64,000 bases of DNA from Leptodontidium sp. MPI-SDFR-AT-0119 (taxonomy: Eukaryota; Ascomycota; Leotiomycetes; Helotiales; Leptodontidiaceae). The DNA lies in the NCBI GenBank assembly GCA_020726505.1, contig JAHLEZ010000010.1:2356001-2420000 (forward strand). The letters are read 5' to 3'. The translations under genes were made by a program, and so were the position numbers. Each line of letters begins with the position of its first letter. The stretch's first letter is position 1. A model generated the notes under the pieces. It saw only the letters and a list, made by a program, of their open reading frames with translations. It searched no databases and was not told the origin of the DNA. Shown piece after piece: positions 47,116 through 56,888 of the stretch.

Positions 47116-50094
47116 ATGGTCGCAATACTTGTTGGTATTTTCTTCAACATACTATATCTGCTGTCCTTGGCCTTCTGGAACATCCTTGTCTGGGTCTTAA
47201 CTTGGCTTCCATATATCGCGCTATGTGTCTGCGTTCCAATTGCGTTCTCCATATGGCTCTTTTCCGTCGATACTGGAATTGTGTACCTATTCGAGCTTCT
47301 CTGGACGAAACGTGGCGACACAGCGCGACGGATTTGGCAGGGAATCGTCACTCTCTTCATACACCTGATTCTGTGGCGTTGCGTTCACGCCGGCAATTGT
47401 AAATGCTTCAGGGGCTGGATCCCTTTGGAAGAGCATGAAATCTTGTTAGCAGATGTAGAGCCATCTTTGAGAACGCAATTGGCCACAGCACTCGCAGACT
47501 TTGCAAAGGAAAAACAAAACAACACCTCGCTTAATGTCAGCTCAGGCAGATGGCGCGAACGAGCCTTGGCGGCTGAAAAACTCAACGGGTTCTGTCGCAG
47601 GGAGCACCGCGATCTCGAAGATTTCCGAAAAGCGAATGTAGAGTTTCGGAAACGTGTCTCGGATCTCCAGAAGGAGAACGCTGATCTCAGAACGGACTAT
47701 AATCTGGAGAGGAGGAGCAAAGGTCGCTATCCCCTGTTCGATGACCACCCAGGGAACCTGGCAGCGAGAAACCGAGAGCTCGAGCAGCAGGTTCATATCT
47801 TGCTGGGGGATATTAAGAATGCTCACGAGACTCTCGATAGAAGCCAACCGTTTTCGACTCAGGAGAGAGTGGAAAGTGAAACAGAAATCACGAGGCTCCA
47901 GAAGATGGTAACGAGCTACGATGAGGAGATCCGTGAGCTGAATGAGAGGAACTCGGAGCTCGAGAAGCTGAGCAAATTGAGCCACGACGATGCGAAGACT
48001 GCTTTGAGAAATAGAATCCTCGACCTGCAAAACCAGCTGCGCGTCACAACCGCTGAGCGAAACGATGCAATTCGCGACAAAGCGAAAGCAGAAAAACTAG
48101 TAGCTATCAGTCAAGAAGGGGGCAGTGATGGACCACCAGGCAACACAGACTGGAAAGGTATTAGTGGAGTGGAGAAGTTAGAAGCGGTAATTGCGCTTCT
48201 CAAAGAGACCGATCTAGAGGTCGGTCGTTTGAGTGGACTTCGTAAATCTAGGGGATCGGCGACGGATTCTGGATCTGGACTTCCACCCCCTCCATTTTCG
48301 CTTTTTCGGTCAGGCCCCCCTCCTCCATCATCACCAGGTAACACAGACTGGAACGCGGGTATTATTGGAGTGGAGAAGTTAGAGGCGATAATTGCGCTTT
48401 TCAAAGAGACCGATCTAGAGGTCGGTCGTTTGAGTGGACTTCGTAAATCTAGGGGATCGGCGACGGATTCTGGATCTAGACTTCCACCACCTCCATTTTC
48501 GCCTTTTCGGTCCGCCTCCCCTCCTCCATCACCACTTTTTCCCCCTCCTCCCACTGTTCCCGGTGCTTCGCCAGGGCCTCCCGTCGCTCCAAACCAACTA
48601 GAGTCGGGTGCAAGGGGTTCTTCTAACGACGATGCGATCAGGGAGCTTACCTACATTTACGACCGTCTGAAAGTCATCATGATAGAAATCAAGAAAGTAG
48701 AACCAGGACAGAGCGTAAACTTAGGGAACTTGATAGAACTGCTCAAACTAGTCCCAGGTCTATTCAAATCTCAAGAGGAGACCAAAGCTCGGTTTGCCGC
48801 CCACCAGACGAAGAACGAAATCCACGAAGCACAAGCAGCTACAATGCTGCAAAATCTCAACAAATATAGACAGACGATCCAGAGATACCACGAGGCGGCC
48901 CGTCAAGCGAGAGAAAGGATGGATCCAGGAACGGCCACAGATCCGGACTATACTGTTGGGGATTTCATCCCTCAAGCTGTTGCTGCTATTGAGATGTTGA
49001 ATACCAAGATTGAGCAGCAGATGAAGTTCAATAGATCAACACCAAATGAACGCCTTGCACAGCTCGAATCGCTCCAGGCCGAGAACATAAGTCTGAAAGT
49101 CAAGATAGAGACCGCAGCTCCAATGTACCACAAAGTCATGATGGAAGCCGATAGATTGAGGTTGGAAATCGAAACACAAGCGATCAATTCTAGAAGGCCA
49201 GAGGATAAGAGACGCCATGCTGTGTACTGTAACCTCGATGCTGTGCTCCATGAAACAAACGAGTTCATAGACAGCTTCAAGATGGAATACCCCGACTTCG
49301 TCGTCCCAAAATGGGTTCAAGACTTGTACACCATAGAGTACAGAGACTCAAACGATTTGCCAACAGTTGAAGAGACAAAAGAGGTGGCTAGAAAGATCCG
49401 GCAGGTGGTTGACTGGATGCTGGAAGAAAACTGGCCCGGCTCGAGACTAGAATGGCACGACTCTATCGTGGAAGGTTTCCCTCCAAGCAAAGAGGACAAG
49501 CTAGGTATTGTTCTCCAGAAGTTGATGGTACGTATCGATCGTGCTTTGAATGAGCTTGAGATCCACACCTACGAAATTTGGACAAACAGCAAAACACAAA
49601 AGACGGCCGCTGAGGCCATGACTCCAATTCCTCCTACTCCGAAGGGGTGTACATGTCCACCACAGCGGCCTGGAACTTTCACAGTGCCTGGGAGTCCGTG
49701 TCCTGTTTGTGCGGCGTTGGAATCTGTCTCGGAGTCGAAGGGAGCCTTCACCGATCAGCTGAACAGGAACAGAAAAAGACGAAATCGAGCTGGAGAGCAA
49801 AACACTAAGAGAAGTGATAAAGCAAGTTCCTCCAAGAACCCTCCAGCAAGTGGCTACCCCTGGAGTCCCAAGCCCCCAAAGACAACATACAACTCGACCA
49901 AACCAACACGTCCAAATACCAGCAGATTTAATTTTGCAGGAATCACAAACCAGACAACAATATCTCCGAGGCTCAATTTCAGTTCAATCAGAGGCTTTCA
50001 ATCAACGTCAAGAATTCGCCGAAACGCACCGAATCCTCTGCATCTTGACATAACCAAATCGAGTAGTCTTGACGACTTGCCTAACCTCAAATGA
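47116..50094 (+). CDS. Membrane-anchored coiled-coil protein with 66-residue tandem repeat
   Basis: Single exon, 992 residues. Residues 1-65 hold two or three membrane helices (ILVGIFFNILYLLSLAFW, WLPYIALCVCVPIAFSIWLF), followed by another hydrophobic stretch near 80-92 and a Cys-containing loop. Residues about 120-345 are strongly coiled-coil (LQKENADLRTDYNLERR, EEIRELNERNSELEKL). Two near-identical 66-residue units follow (GNTDW...VEKLEA.IAL..ETDLEVGRLSGLRKS...LPPPPFS), then a Pro-rich linker, more helix, and a C-terminal CTCPP...CPVC pair that could bind zinc. The tail is basic and Ser/Pro-rich. Overall plan is that of a membrane-tethered scaffold. Not recognised. Confidence 0.75.
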   Translation: MVAILVGIFFNILYLLSLAFWNILVWVLTWLPYIALCVCVPIAFSIWLFSVDTGIVYLFELLWTKRGDTARRIWQGIVTLFIHLILWRCVHAGNCKCFRGWIPLEEHEILLADVEPSLRTQLATALADFAKEKQNNTSLNVSSGRWRERALAAEKLNGFCRREHRDLEDFRKANVEFRKRVSDLQKENADLRTDYNLERRSKGRYPLFDDHPGNLAARNRELEQQVHILLGDIKNAHETLDRSQPFSTQERVESETEITRLQKMVTSYDEEIRELNERNSELEKLSKLSHDDAKTALRNRILDLQNQLRVTTAERNDAIRDKAKAEKLVAISQEGGSDGPPGNTDWKGISGVEKLEAVIALLKETDLEVGRLSGLRKSRGSATDSGSGLPPPPFSLFRSGPPPPSSPGNTDWNAGIIGVEKLEAIIALFKETDLEVGRLSGLRKSRGSATDSGSRLPPPPFSPFRSASPPPSPLFPPPPTVPGASPGPPVAPNQLESGARGSSNDDAIRELTYIYDRLKVIMIEIKKVEPGQSVNLGNLIELLKLVPGLFKSQEETKARFAAHQTKNEIHEAQAATMLQNLNKYRQTIQRYHEAARQARERMDPGTATDPDYTVGDFIPQAVAAIEMLNTKIEQQMKFNRSTPNERLAQLESLQAENISLKVKIETAAPMYHKVMMEADRLRLEIETQAINSRRPEDKRRHAVYCNLDAVLHETNEFIDSFKMEYPDFVVPKWVQDLYTIEYRDSNDLPTVEETKEVARKIRQVVDWMLEENWPGSRLEWHDSIVEGFPPSKEDKLGIVLQKLMVRIDRALNELEIHTYEIWTNSKTQKTAAEAMTPIPPTPKGCTCPPQRPGTFTVPGSPCPVCAALESVSESKGAFTDQLNRNRKRRNRAGEQNTKRSDKASSSKNPPASGYPWSPKPPKTTYNSTKPTRPNTSRFNFAGITNQTTISPRLNFSSIRGFQSTSRIRRNAPNPLHLDITKSSSLDDLPNLK
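48136..48534 (+). repeat. 198-bp in-frame tandem duplication
   Basis: The unit starting CCAGG at 48136 recurs at 48334; the second unit is 3 bp longer. Stretches of more than 60 bp are identical, so the duplication is recent or kept homogeneous. Both copies end in a CCTCCATC-type Pro-coding tract, and the reading frame is preserved. Confidence 0.9.
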
Positions 50095-50241
50095 GTACCA
50101 CCAACTTGGGTCAAAACGAGCACTTCTAAGTCATCTTTGTCTCCCTGTGTATTGAGCGTAGCGTCAAGCAACGATAACTTCATGTCTCTGACCTCAGATG
50201 ACACTCTCATGGCCGAAAATCCAGTTTATTAGAGAAAGGGA

Positions 50242-51432
50242 ATGGACCCAGTGTGCAATGAGGCCTCGGCCGTAGTTCAAGGCCTTCAGGAGGAACTCCG
50301 CGTTCGCAATATTGATGTGACAAAGTACAAGTGGCGAGGAAGGCCCTTGGAATGCCTCAATTTAAAAGAGGTAGATAATATGAAGCCACAGCCAGGGACG
50401 GGGGAGTCGGTCCTCGAGACACAGCGACAAGCCCTGTGTCACCAGGCCACTGCTCTTCTGTCCCAGGTGTGGATGGAGAATGTTACCGACCTGGAGGCAT
50501 GGGATGCTTCTCTGTAAATTCCAAAGAATCAGTCACACAAGCAAGACAATGGAAAGGGATTCAGCACCGGGAGTTCCGATGAGCCTTTCAGGGCACCTAC
50601 CGCCGCCGGCTTGGACCAAATGAAGGAGAACGAGCGTCGGAATGAGCACCCGACCATATATATGGGCGCAGCAACGGGCTGGGAGAGAACAAATATATAC
50701 ACAGTATGGCTGGAATCCATTGCTTTACAAGAAGAATTGGAAAAGCGCTTGGTAGATTGTCGCGGTGTCGGGCCTATAGTCGCAAGTGACTTCCTGAAGC
50801 TTGCAAACGACTGCATAGGCCAAAATATGACATCATCCGACGTTCTCGACTTACAGCTGGATTTCGTGACAGCTCAGGTCATCGATCTTGCTGAAATTTG
50901 GAGGAGAAATGAGATCAGACTGGGACCATGTAGTGCCTTGCCATTCTACAGAGGGCCATCTGCACCCCGCAGTGTCCTCGAATCACTGACTACAAGACAT
51001 GACTGGAGGAAAAGGCTGAATGCAAATCGTATTGGGACGGGGTCGCAAGAATTCAAGTACATTTCAAGGAGCATGATATACGTGGTTGGAGAGAGCTCAA
51101 GAAGTGGGAAGTTAACAGCTGCAAGGGCAGAGCTGGAGAAACAACTCTCGCGAGTCAGACCTCCTTGCTCGTGGACTATATTAAAGATCTTCAAAACTTA
51201 TGGTCAGCTAAGGAAGATGTCCTTGGGAAAAGCTTCGTCTTTCAACAACACAGTGGTGGGTGGGAATTCATTTGGCCTGATGGTTCATAATACTAAAAGA
51301 GGCACCGAAATTCAGCGACTCTTCCATCGCAATTTTAGAATTGAGGAATATCATCGGGAGGAAGCGGCGCAAGACCACGTCTTTCACCAAAGCTGTGTTG
51401 TTGGGGCTGTACATTCACCGAAGGGTATATAG
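50242..51432 (+). CDS. Unrecognised 379-residue protein, two exons
   Basis: Exons 50242-50513 and 50565-51432; intron 51 nt (donor GTAAAT, acceptor TTCAG) joins DASL to TGSSDEPF in phase. The N-terminal part is helical and acidic (EELRVRNIDVTKYKW, QRQALCHQATALLSQVW). The middle has WLESIALQEELEKRLVDC and LQLDFVTAQVIDLAEIWRR, also helical; the C-terminus is basic. No membrane segment, signal or domain recognised. It starts 147 bp after the preceding gene and is third in the head-to-tail series, so a shared role with the two membrane proteins is possible. Confidence 0.5.
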
Positions 51433-51666
51433 AATAATTCCTTTCTTTGGCGTTTGGAGTTGAGCTGAGCGATTTGGCAAGAAAATGAACAAATTGTACA
51501 AAATTCATAGCATGCCACTCGACTCGTGAAGAAAATCAAACAGCAATCAGATAAGTCTCCATGCCACTTAGCAAATTTGAATGGTGAATGGGACCACATT
51601 GCCCTTGGCTGCCAGAAGGGTATTCTCATATTGTTACATAGCTTCAAGGTATCGAGGATTGGCCGT

Positions 51667-52589
51667 CTAGCTGACTACCCGATCTCCACCATCGGTTCCA
51701 CTCTCATCCTTTGCTAAGTCGTGCTCCTTCAACAATGTCATGATCTCATCCGCACCCCACAAGTGGTGGTAGATTCTTCCATCCTTTGTCTTTCCAACCG
51801 TAGCAAATTCGACTGTGACAGGTTAGCAATGTTCTTCGCTTTCGAATGTTCAACGTACTCTTCTCGCTGCTCAACTTGGTGGAATCCATAGTCTTGCTGA
51901 GGACCTTGACCGCCATTCCACATGCCTCCTTCAAGTCACAGTCCTCTTTGTAATCTTGCTTCAACAGACTCTGCGCACTGGCATTGTTCGCTCCAACACT
52001 CGTAGCCTTCCATCCACCATAGTTACCACTGGGATTGCTCTGGTAGAGCTGGAATTGTCTTTGGGGGTCGTAACCAGCGTAGATGAAGGAGACACCGAAA
52101 GGTCGGAGACCACCGTGCTGAGTGTAACCCTGCTTGAGATCGCATAATCGGCGGACGAGTTGCTCGCATGGGATGTCTTCGTTGTAGGTAAGGAGGTACT
52201 TTTGGGCGGCTTGACGGGCGTAGTTGATGAGGATGTTTGCATCGGCGGTCATTCCTGCAACGGCACAGATCATGTTACTGGCAAAGTGTTAGTTGAAGGA
52301 TGTGCTCAGGGAGAGGTAGAACATACTCGTTCAAGATGTAGAGCTTCTCTGCCGAAGTATCCTGCTCCAGAAGCTTGCTGGTGACCTTTCGCTCTGCAGC
52401 CAACACAATACCATCCTTTGCCAATATGCCCAGAGCGGTACCAGCGTGGGAGATGGCCTCGAGCGCATATTCAACTTGGTAGAGACGTCCTTCTGGGGAG
52501 AAGATGGTCGTCTGGGAATGTTGTCAGCTTGGAGTATGGGGAGGCTGGAGCTTGATGGAGCTCACCCTGGAATCGTATCTTCTCGACAT
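51667..52589 (-). CDS. PRE9: 20S proteasome subunit alpha-3 (Pre9/PSMA4)
   Basis: Exons 52566-52589, 52327-52511, 51859-52277 and 51667-51812 give 257 residues; introns of 54, 49 and 46 nt are phase-consistent. The start [20 protein letters not shown] is the proteasome alpha signature with the gate-forming YDSR tail. Next come [53 protein letters not shown] and the block [20 protein letters not shown], which fits alpha-3 (yeast Pre9, human PSMA4). It forms the outer ring of the 20S core and is not catalytic. Core gene; shares a promoter with the splicing-factor gene on the other strand. Confidence 0.95.
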
Positions 52590-52911
52590 GATGGCGATTC
52601 GAGGGATTACCTCCTAGATCTTTTGGTGGAAGAGATGCGGAGGAGAGGATTGAGGACGAGTATATCCTCAATTGTGTTATGTGGTGTAGTGTTGAGAGGG
52701 TTGTCGTTTGATTCTCACAGTCCGTTGTTTTAGAGCTCGACGGAACAGCGACAGCTCCAGGCACGAGCAGCCGCGTCGAATTCGCGCTAAGGGCTCTACA
52801 CGTGACTTCAGCCTTCCTTACGAGGCCCGAATTCTCGGCCTCGTCCAAAATTGTTCTACGAGTATCAACAGCTTCATTCCCGATTTCTTTCGGCGCTGGT
52901 GATGCGCAGAA
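52590..52911. promoter_or_regulatory. Bidirectional promoter of PRE9 and the WW/FF gene
   Basis: 322 bp separate the two divergent start codons, with no other gene inside. The short spacing implies shared control elements. I could not identify a perfect proteasome control element (GGTGGCAAA). Confidence 0.55.
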
Positions 52912-54603
52912 ATGTTGAAATCTACGCACAAATCTACGGCGCTCCCTCTGGCTGAAGGCTGGACCGAACACAAAGCCCCGACAGGGCATTCCTACTATTA
53001 CAATGCTGAGACGAAGCAGTCTACCTATACTCGTCCAGTAGCAGCTCCTGCGCCTGCTGCACCGACTCCTCCCCCGCCTTCGAATCCGTCCGAAAGCTTT
53101 CTGCAATATCAAAGTATTGGAGGTCAACCAAGTGCTGGGCCGACTTTCAACAATTTACCTCCGCAGGGACAATTCCAAGGAGGAAGAGGTGGCCTTCAAG
53201 GGCAGAGGGGAGGTAGAGGAGGCCACGGGTCGAGGGATTCAAGACCTCAACCAACGGACAAGCCGAAATCCAGACACCCCATTCCCGGTTGCGAACCATG
53301 GGTGCTGGTACATACGAAACTGGGCAGACGATTCGTGTATAACACGGCGAAAGACCAGAGTTTTTGGCGCATACCAGACAAGTTGAAAGATGGCATCTTG
53401 GCTCTGGACCAGCAAAGGATCAAGGAGAAAGCAGAGGCCTGGGCTAAAGCAAAAGAACCTGCGGATTCCGGTGAAGCTCCAGGAGCTGCTGGACGACCGG
53501 AACCAGCGAAAGAGCCCATTACCAAAGGAGAAGAAGAGGTTGATAGTTCGGAATACGAAGAAGTTGAAGTGACTGATGACGAGGATGAAGATGGAGACGG
53601 AGAGAATCCCAGCAAGCGACAACGAACCGAGGAACCGGGTCCTGAAGAACCTGTAGAATTCAACGAAGATGACATCGCGTTTCAACTTGCAGCAATGGGC
53701 CAGGAGTACGGTCTCGATCCGGGTGAATATGGCGACGAGAATATGGAAGACTGGGAAGAGGGAGCAGAAGGCATGGAAATCGCGCAGGAGGACTCTGCGG
53801 CTCTGTTCAAAGACCTACTCAACGACTCCGGAATCAACCCGTACAGTCCATGGGAAAAGCTTGTCGAAGAGGGCAAGCTTGTTGATGATCTGAGATACAC
53901 TGCTCTGACAAGCATGAAGGCAAGGAAAGAGGTATGGGAGGAATGGACTCGAGAGAAGATCAAGATCCTAAGGGAGCTTCGTGCCAAGGAGGAGAAAAAG
54001 GACCCCCGAATGCCCTACCTCGCCTTTCTACAGAAACACGCAAACCCCAAATTGTACTGGCCAGAATTCAAGCGGAAATATAAAAGAGAGCCCGAGATGC
54101 GGGATTCTTCAATGTCCGACAAGGACAGAGAGAAATTCTACAGAGATCACATCAACCGACTCAAGCTTCCTCAAGCGACATTAAAGTCAGACTTGTTAGC
54201 TCTCATGAAGGCCCAGCCTCCTTCCATGTTGAACAATGCGACATTGCACTCTCATCTACCCGCTGCGATTTTGGCGGATATCAGATACATCTCCCTTGAT
54301 CCATCAATACGAGATCCTCTGGTAGAAGGATACATCACGACCCTTCCTCCGCCCCCAGAATCAAATGATGGGGAAGAGACGGAGGAAATGATCAAGGAAA
54401 GGAAGGACCGAGACCGAAGGCAAAAGGCGCTGGAAGATCGAGAGCAGCGAGTAGCAGAGGAGAAACGCCGACAGAAGAGAAATCTCGAGTTCGGCAAGGG
54501 CAGATTACGAGAGGAGGAAGAGGAGCTTGTAAAGGCAATGAATGTTACCAAGAAGGGATTGAAAGATCATCTCATGGACCTTGACGAGCATGCTGCCTCT
54601 TAG
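52912..54603 (+). CDS. WW/FF-domain pre-mRNA splicing factor (Urn1/Dre4-like)
   Basis: Single exon of 563 residues, ATG 52912. WW domain 1 at about 14-43 (GWTEHKAPTGHSYYYN, ending TYTRP with Tyr in place of the second Trp). A Pro-rich and then RGG-like Gly/Arg segment follows, and a divergent WW at about 128-160 (WVLVHTKLGRRFVYN...FWRIP). An acidic low-complexity region leads to an FF domain at about 300-355 (FKDLLNDSGINPYSPWEKL), with a second helical FF-like unit and a long Arg/Glu-rich C-terminal helix. The layout matches fungal Urn1/Dre4 and TCERG1-related proteins, nuclear factors at the U1/U2 spliceosome. The acidic tract DEDEDGDG is typical of such proteins. Confidence 0.8.
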   Translation: MLKSTHKSTALPLAEGWTEHKAPTGHSYYYNAETKQSTYTRPVAAPAPAAPTPPPPSNPSESFLQYQSIGGQPSAGPTFNNLPPQGQFQGGRGGLQGQRGGRGGHGSRDSRPQPTDKPKSRHPIPGCEPWVLVHTKLGRRFVYNTAKDQSFWRIPDKLKDGILALDQQRIKEKAEAWAKAKEPADSGEAPGAAGRPEPAKEPITKGEEEVDSSEYEEVEVTDDEDEDGDGENPSKRQRTEEPGPEEPVEFNEDDIAFQLAAMGQEYGLDPGEYGDENMEDWEEGAEGMEIAQEDSAALFKDLLNDSGINPYSPWEKLVEEGKLVDDLRYTALTSMKARKEVWEEWTREKIKILRELRAKEEKKDPRMPYLAFLQKHANPKLYWPEFKRKYKREPEMRDSSMSDKDREKFYRDHINRLKLPQATLKSDLLALMKAQPPSMLNNATLHSHLPAAILADIRYISLDPSIRDPLVEGYITTLPPPPESNDGEETEEMIKERKDRDRRQKALEDREQRVAEEKRRQKRNLEFGKGRLREEEEELVKAMNVTKKGLKDHLMDLDEHAAS

Positions 54604-55135
54604 ATTATCGAATTCAAATGATACCCAGCTAGACATCCTACTTACCGCTTCGCCTTGTGCCATTGGACTTCACAATGTTTGTCGTGTTCATGTTGCGCCG
54701 TCAAGCCGCGAAGGAGGGAAGCATTCTGCGAAAAACATGCATGGCTTTCCACCCATTCGTTGCAGGAAAGGAAAGCGACGACTGCGATTCTGTGCCGCAT
54801 TTGACAAATCTAGCGATGAGGAGCCCCTTATCTTCAAATCCTTTGGCCCCAATTAACCTGACAAACACGGCTGGGTTCAACTGCGCCCCTGAAAACCAAG
54901 CCCAATACAGAAGTCCCGTTCAAACACCATGCGTCACAACGCGCTCTCCCCTCGATCCTGCGGAAATTGACCAATGATCTTGCAATCTCCAGATTTGATG
55001 AACCAGCCTCAACTGTGCCGCTGGAGCAGGAAATACCCGCGCCCCCCCCCACAATGGATGCTTATAAGGCCGATGCACTCCCTGATATCTGGGCGGATAT
55101 CTGCGTTGCGGGAAAGTCCCATTAGACATAACAAA
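54604..55135. other. Intergenic with C9 tract
   Basis: Includes the 3' end of the splicing-factor gene and the promoter of the next gene. A C9 run at 55042-55050 precedes an alternative ATG (55054) whose frame closes soon. Confidence 0.4.
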
Positions 55136-56134
55136 ATGACCTCAACGCGTCTAAATGAGCTCAACAATGGCATTTTTACGAGTTGGGTTCCGTTCACGAC
55201 CCCAGGACTATCAGTTGCTCCAGCATGTTCTTCGCAAATGTATCTTGTCCCAGGCACCAACTCAGTCGTTGCGTTTGATCCGTGGCAGGGTGTGAATATT
55301 CCGTTCGCGTTGGCGTGTTTACCTTCCGAGGTCACTCAATCTTGGAGTCAAGCCACCACTGGGAGCACAAGAACTAGTCTCGGTCCTTTCCATTGCCCAA
55401 GTCTTTTCACGACGGCGACTTCCAGCGCTTTGAATTCGATTAGTACGACTGTTATCTGCTGTCCATCGTAAGTACAGCTTTGACCGGGTGTTCCAAGACC
55501 ACAGCTGACTTCTTGAAGCGATTATGGATACACCACATCAGGGTCAGACCAACGATGTATTTCCACGCTCAGATCCGGCTCCATCGTACCCAAAAGCATC
55601 CTCGCTCCATCCGGTGTCTGGGAATCATGGATCGATGCAACAGTCACCGCCGTTCCAACCACAGTGCTCGCAGCCAACGTTAACGGATATATTTTTGCGG
55701 CATCAACATCCTCCTCCACATCCAGCTCATCCACCTCCTCATTCACAACCTCTTCGAAAGCCGCGACGGCTACGAAGAATTCCACGCCAACATCTGCATC
55801 ATCCACAAATTCGGGCGGGACAAAGAAGAAAAAGAAAAAATCTTCTCTCGGCGCAGGAGGGCTAGCTGGTATCATAGTCGCAGCCGTGTTAGTCCCAGCC
55901 TTGATCATCCTATTCGTTATTCTCAGCCGTCGAAAGAAGCGCAAGGCAGCACAGGAGCCAGAGATCATCCACGAGAAAGATGCTAGTGGGGACAGTGATC
56001 CGAAGGAGTTGTCATCTGGGGAAAGTGAGCTGGCGATTGACCGTTCTCCACCGGTTGTACCTGGAGGGAATGGACATGGACCGCATGAGATGGAAGGTGG
56101 ATATGTGCAGCCTGTTGTTAGGAATACCCCTTGA
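55136..56134 (+). CDS. Single-pass membrane protein with Cys-rich ectodomain
   Basis: Exons 55136-55467 and 55519-56134 (315 residues); the 51-nt intron (donor GTAAGT, branch GCTGACTT, acceptor TGAAG) joins ICCPS to DYGYTTS. The N-terminal part carries spaced Cys residues (SVAPACSS, FALACLPSE, GPFHCPSLF, VICCPSDYG), a layout common in fungal surface proteins. A Ser/Thr-rich stalk and Lys run follow, then one membrane helix (AGIIVAAVLVPALIILFVIL) with a stop-transfer RRKKRK and a 75-residue acidic cytosolic tail. No signal peptide precedes the Cys region, so the true start may lie upstream. The plan resembles Mid2/WSC-like wall sensors, but no specific domain is recognised. Confidence 0.65.
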
Positions 56135-56888
56135 TTTTTGTAGATACCCTGGTGTAGATGTTTATAATATTGAGAGTCAGTGTGCATATGGACAGTAGCC
56201 ACTCGGACTCACTCTTCCAGATTTCCCTTTTTATTTTCGTCGGCTGGGGGAGGTTGTGAGAGGTTCGAGATCAAGGTGGGGTAACTTTAATTTATGAGAC
56301 TGAATCGTGTAGGCAGTCACCGATATGAAAGATCCTGATATTCCCCGAATCTATTTACTCTCTTGTAGAATATATAAAGCTCTTCAAGAGATGTCCGGCA
56401 GAGCCATGAAACCGAGTATCACGTGTGTAGGAATCTTCATAAGATCAGAGGGTACAGGTTTTTTTTTTTAATTAACTAAATTCCGACAGTGTCAGATCGA
56501 TGATTTCAAGTCCTTGGGTTTTTGGATTTCATATTCTCCAGTACTGCACAAATCCGTGGTTCTATGATCTCACTTCTGGATATTATATTCTCGATGCGCT
56601 ACTCGGATTGTCCAGAAGTCTGAACCACGGAGAGCCCACAATTCCACAGAATTTGTCTATGCTATAAACTGGCTCTCAGAACACCCTTTAAGCGTCGTTT
56701 GAAGCTCCAATTCTCTCCGAATCCTGTTTATCTGGTTGGTTGTAGCCCCTGTGAGATTTGACCCTCTTTTCCGTGGTTCAGACTTCTGGAAAAACCGAGT
56801 AGCCAACGATTGCGGCACAGCGATTAAACCTCGCCTCGATTGAATCTGACCAGTTCCAACCTTCCATCAATCATCTATCTTCACCGTA
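56135..56888. other. Intergenic, nothing seen
   Basis: AT-rich with a T10 run at 56459-56468 and no coding signal. Probably the promoter of the FAD oxidase copy. Confidence 0.4.

Noticed and set aside
46962..47116. Fusion of the polytopic and coiled-coil genes through an intron
   Set aside because: A donor-like GTAGAG overlaps the stop codon, but the acceptor tried in the 153-bp gap (ACTACAG) does not lead into the coiled-coil reading frame, and a TATA element precedes the second ATG.
48111..48554. 147-codon minus-strand frame with repeats
   Set aside because: Antisense image of the tandemly repeated, Pro-rich segment of the coiled-coil gene.
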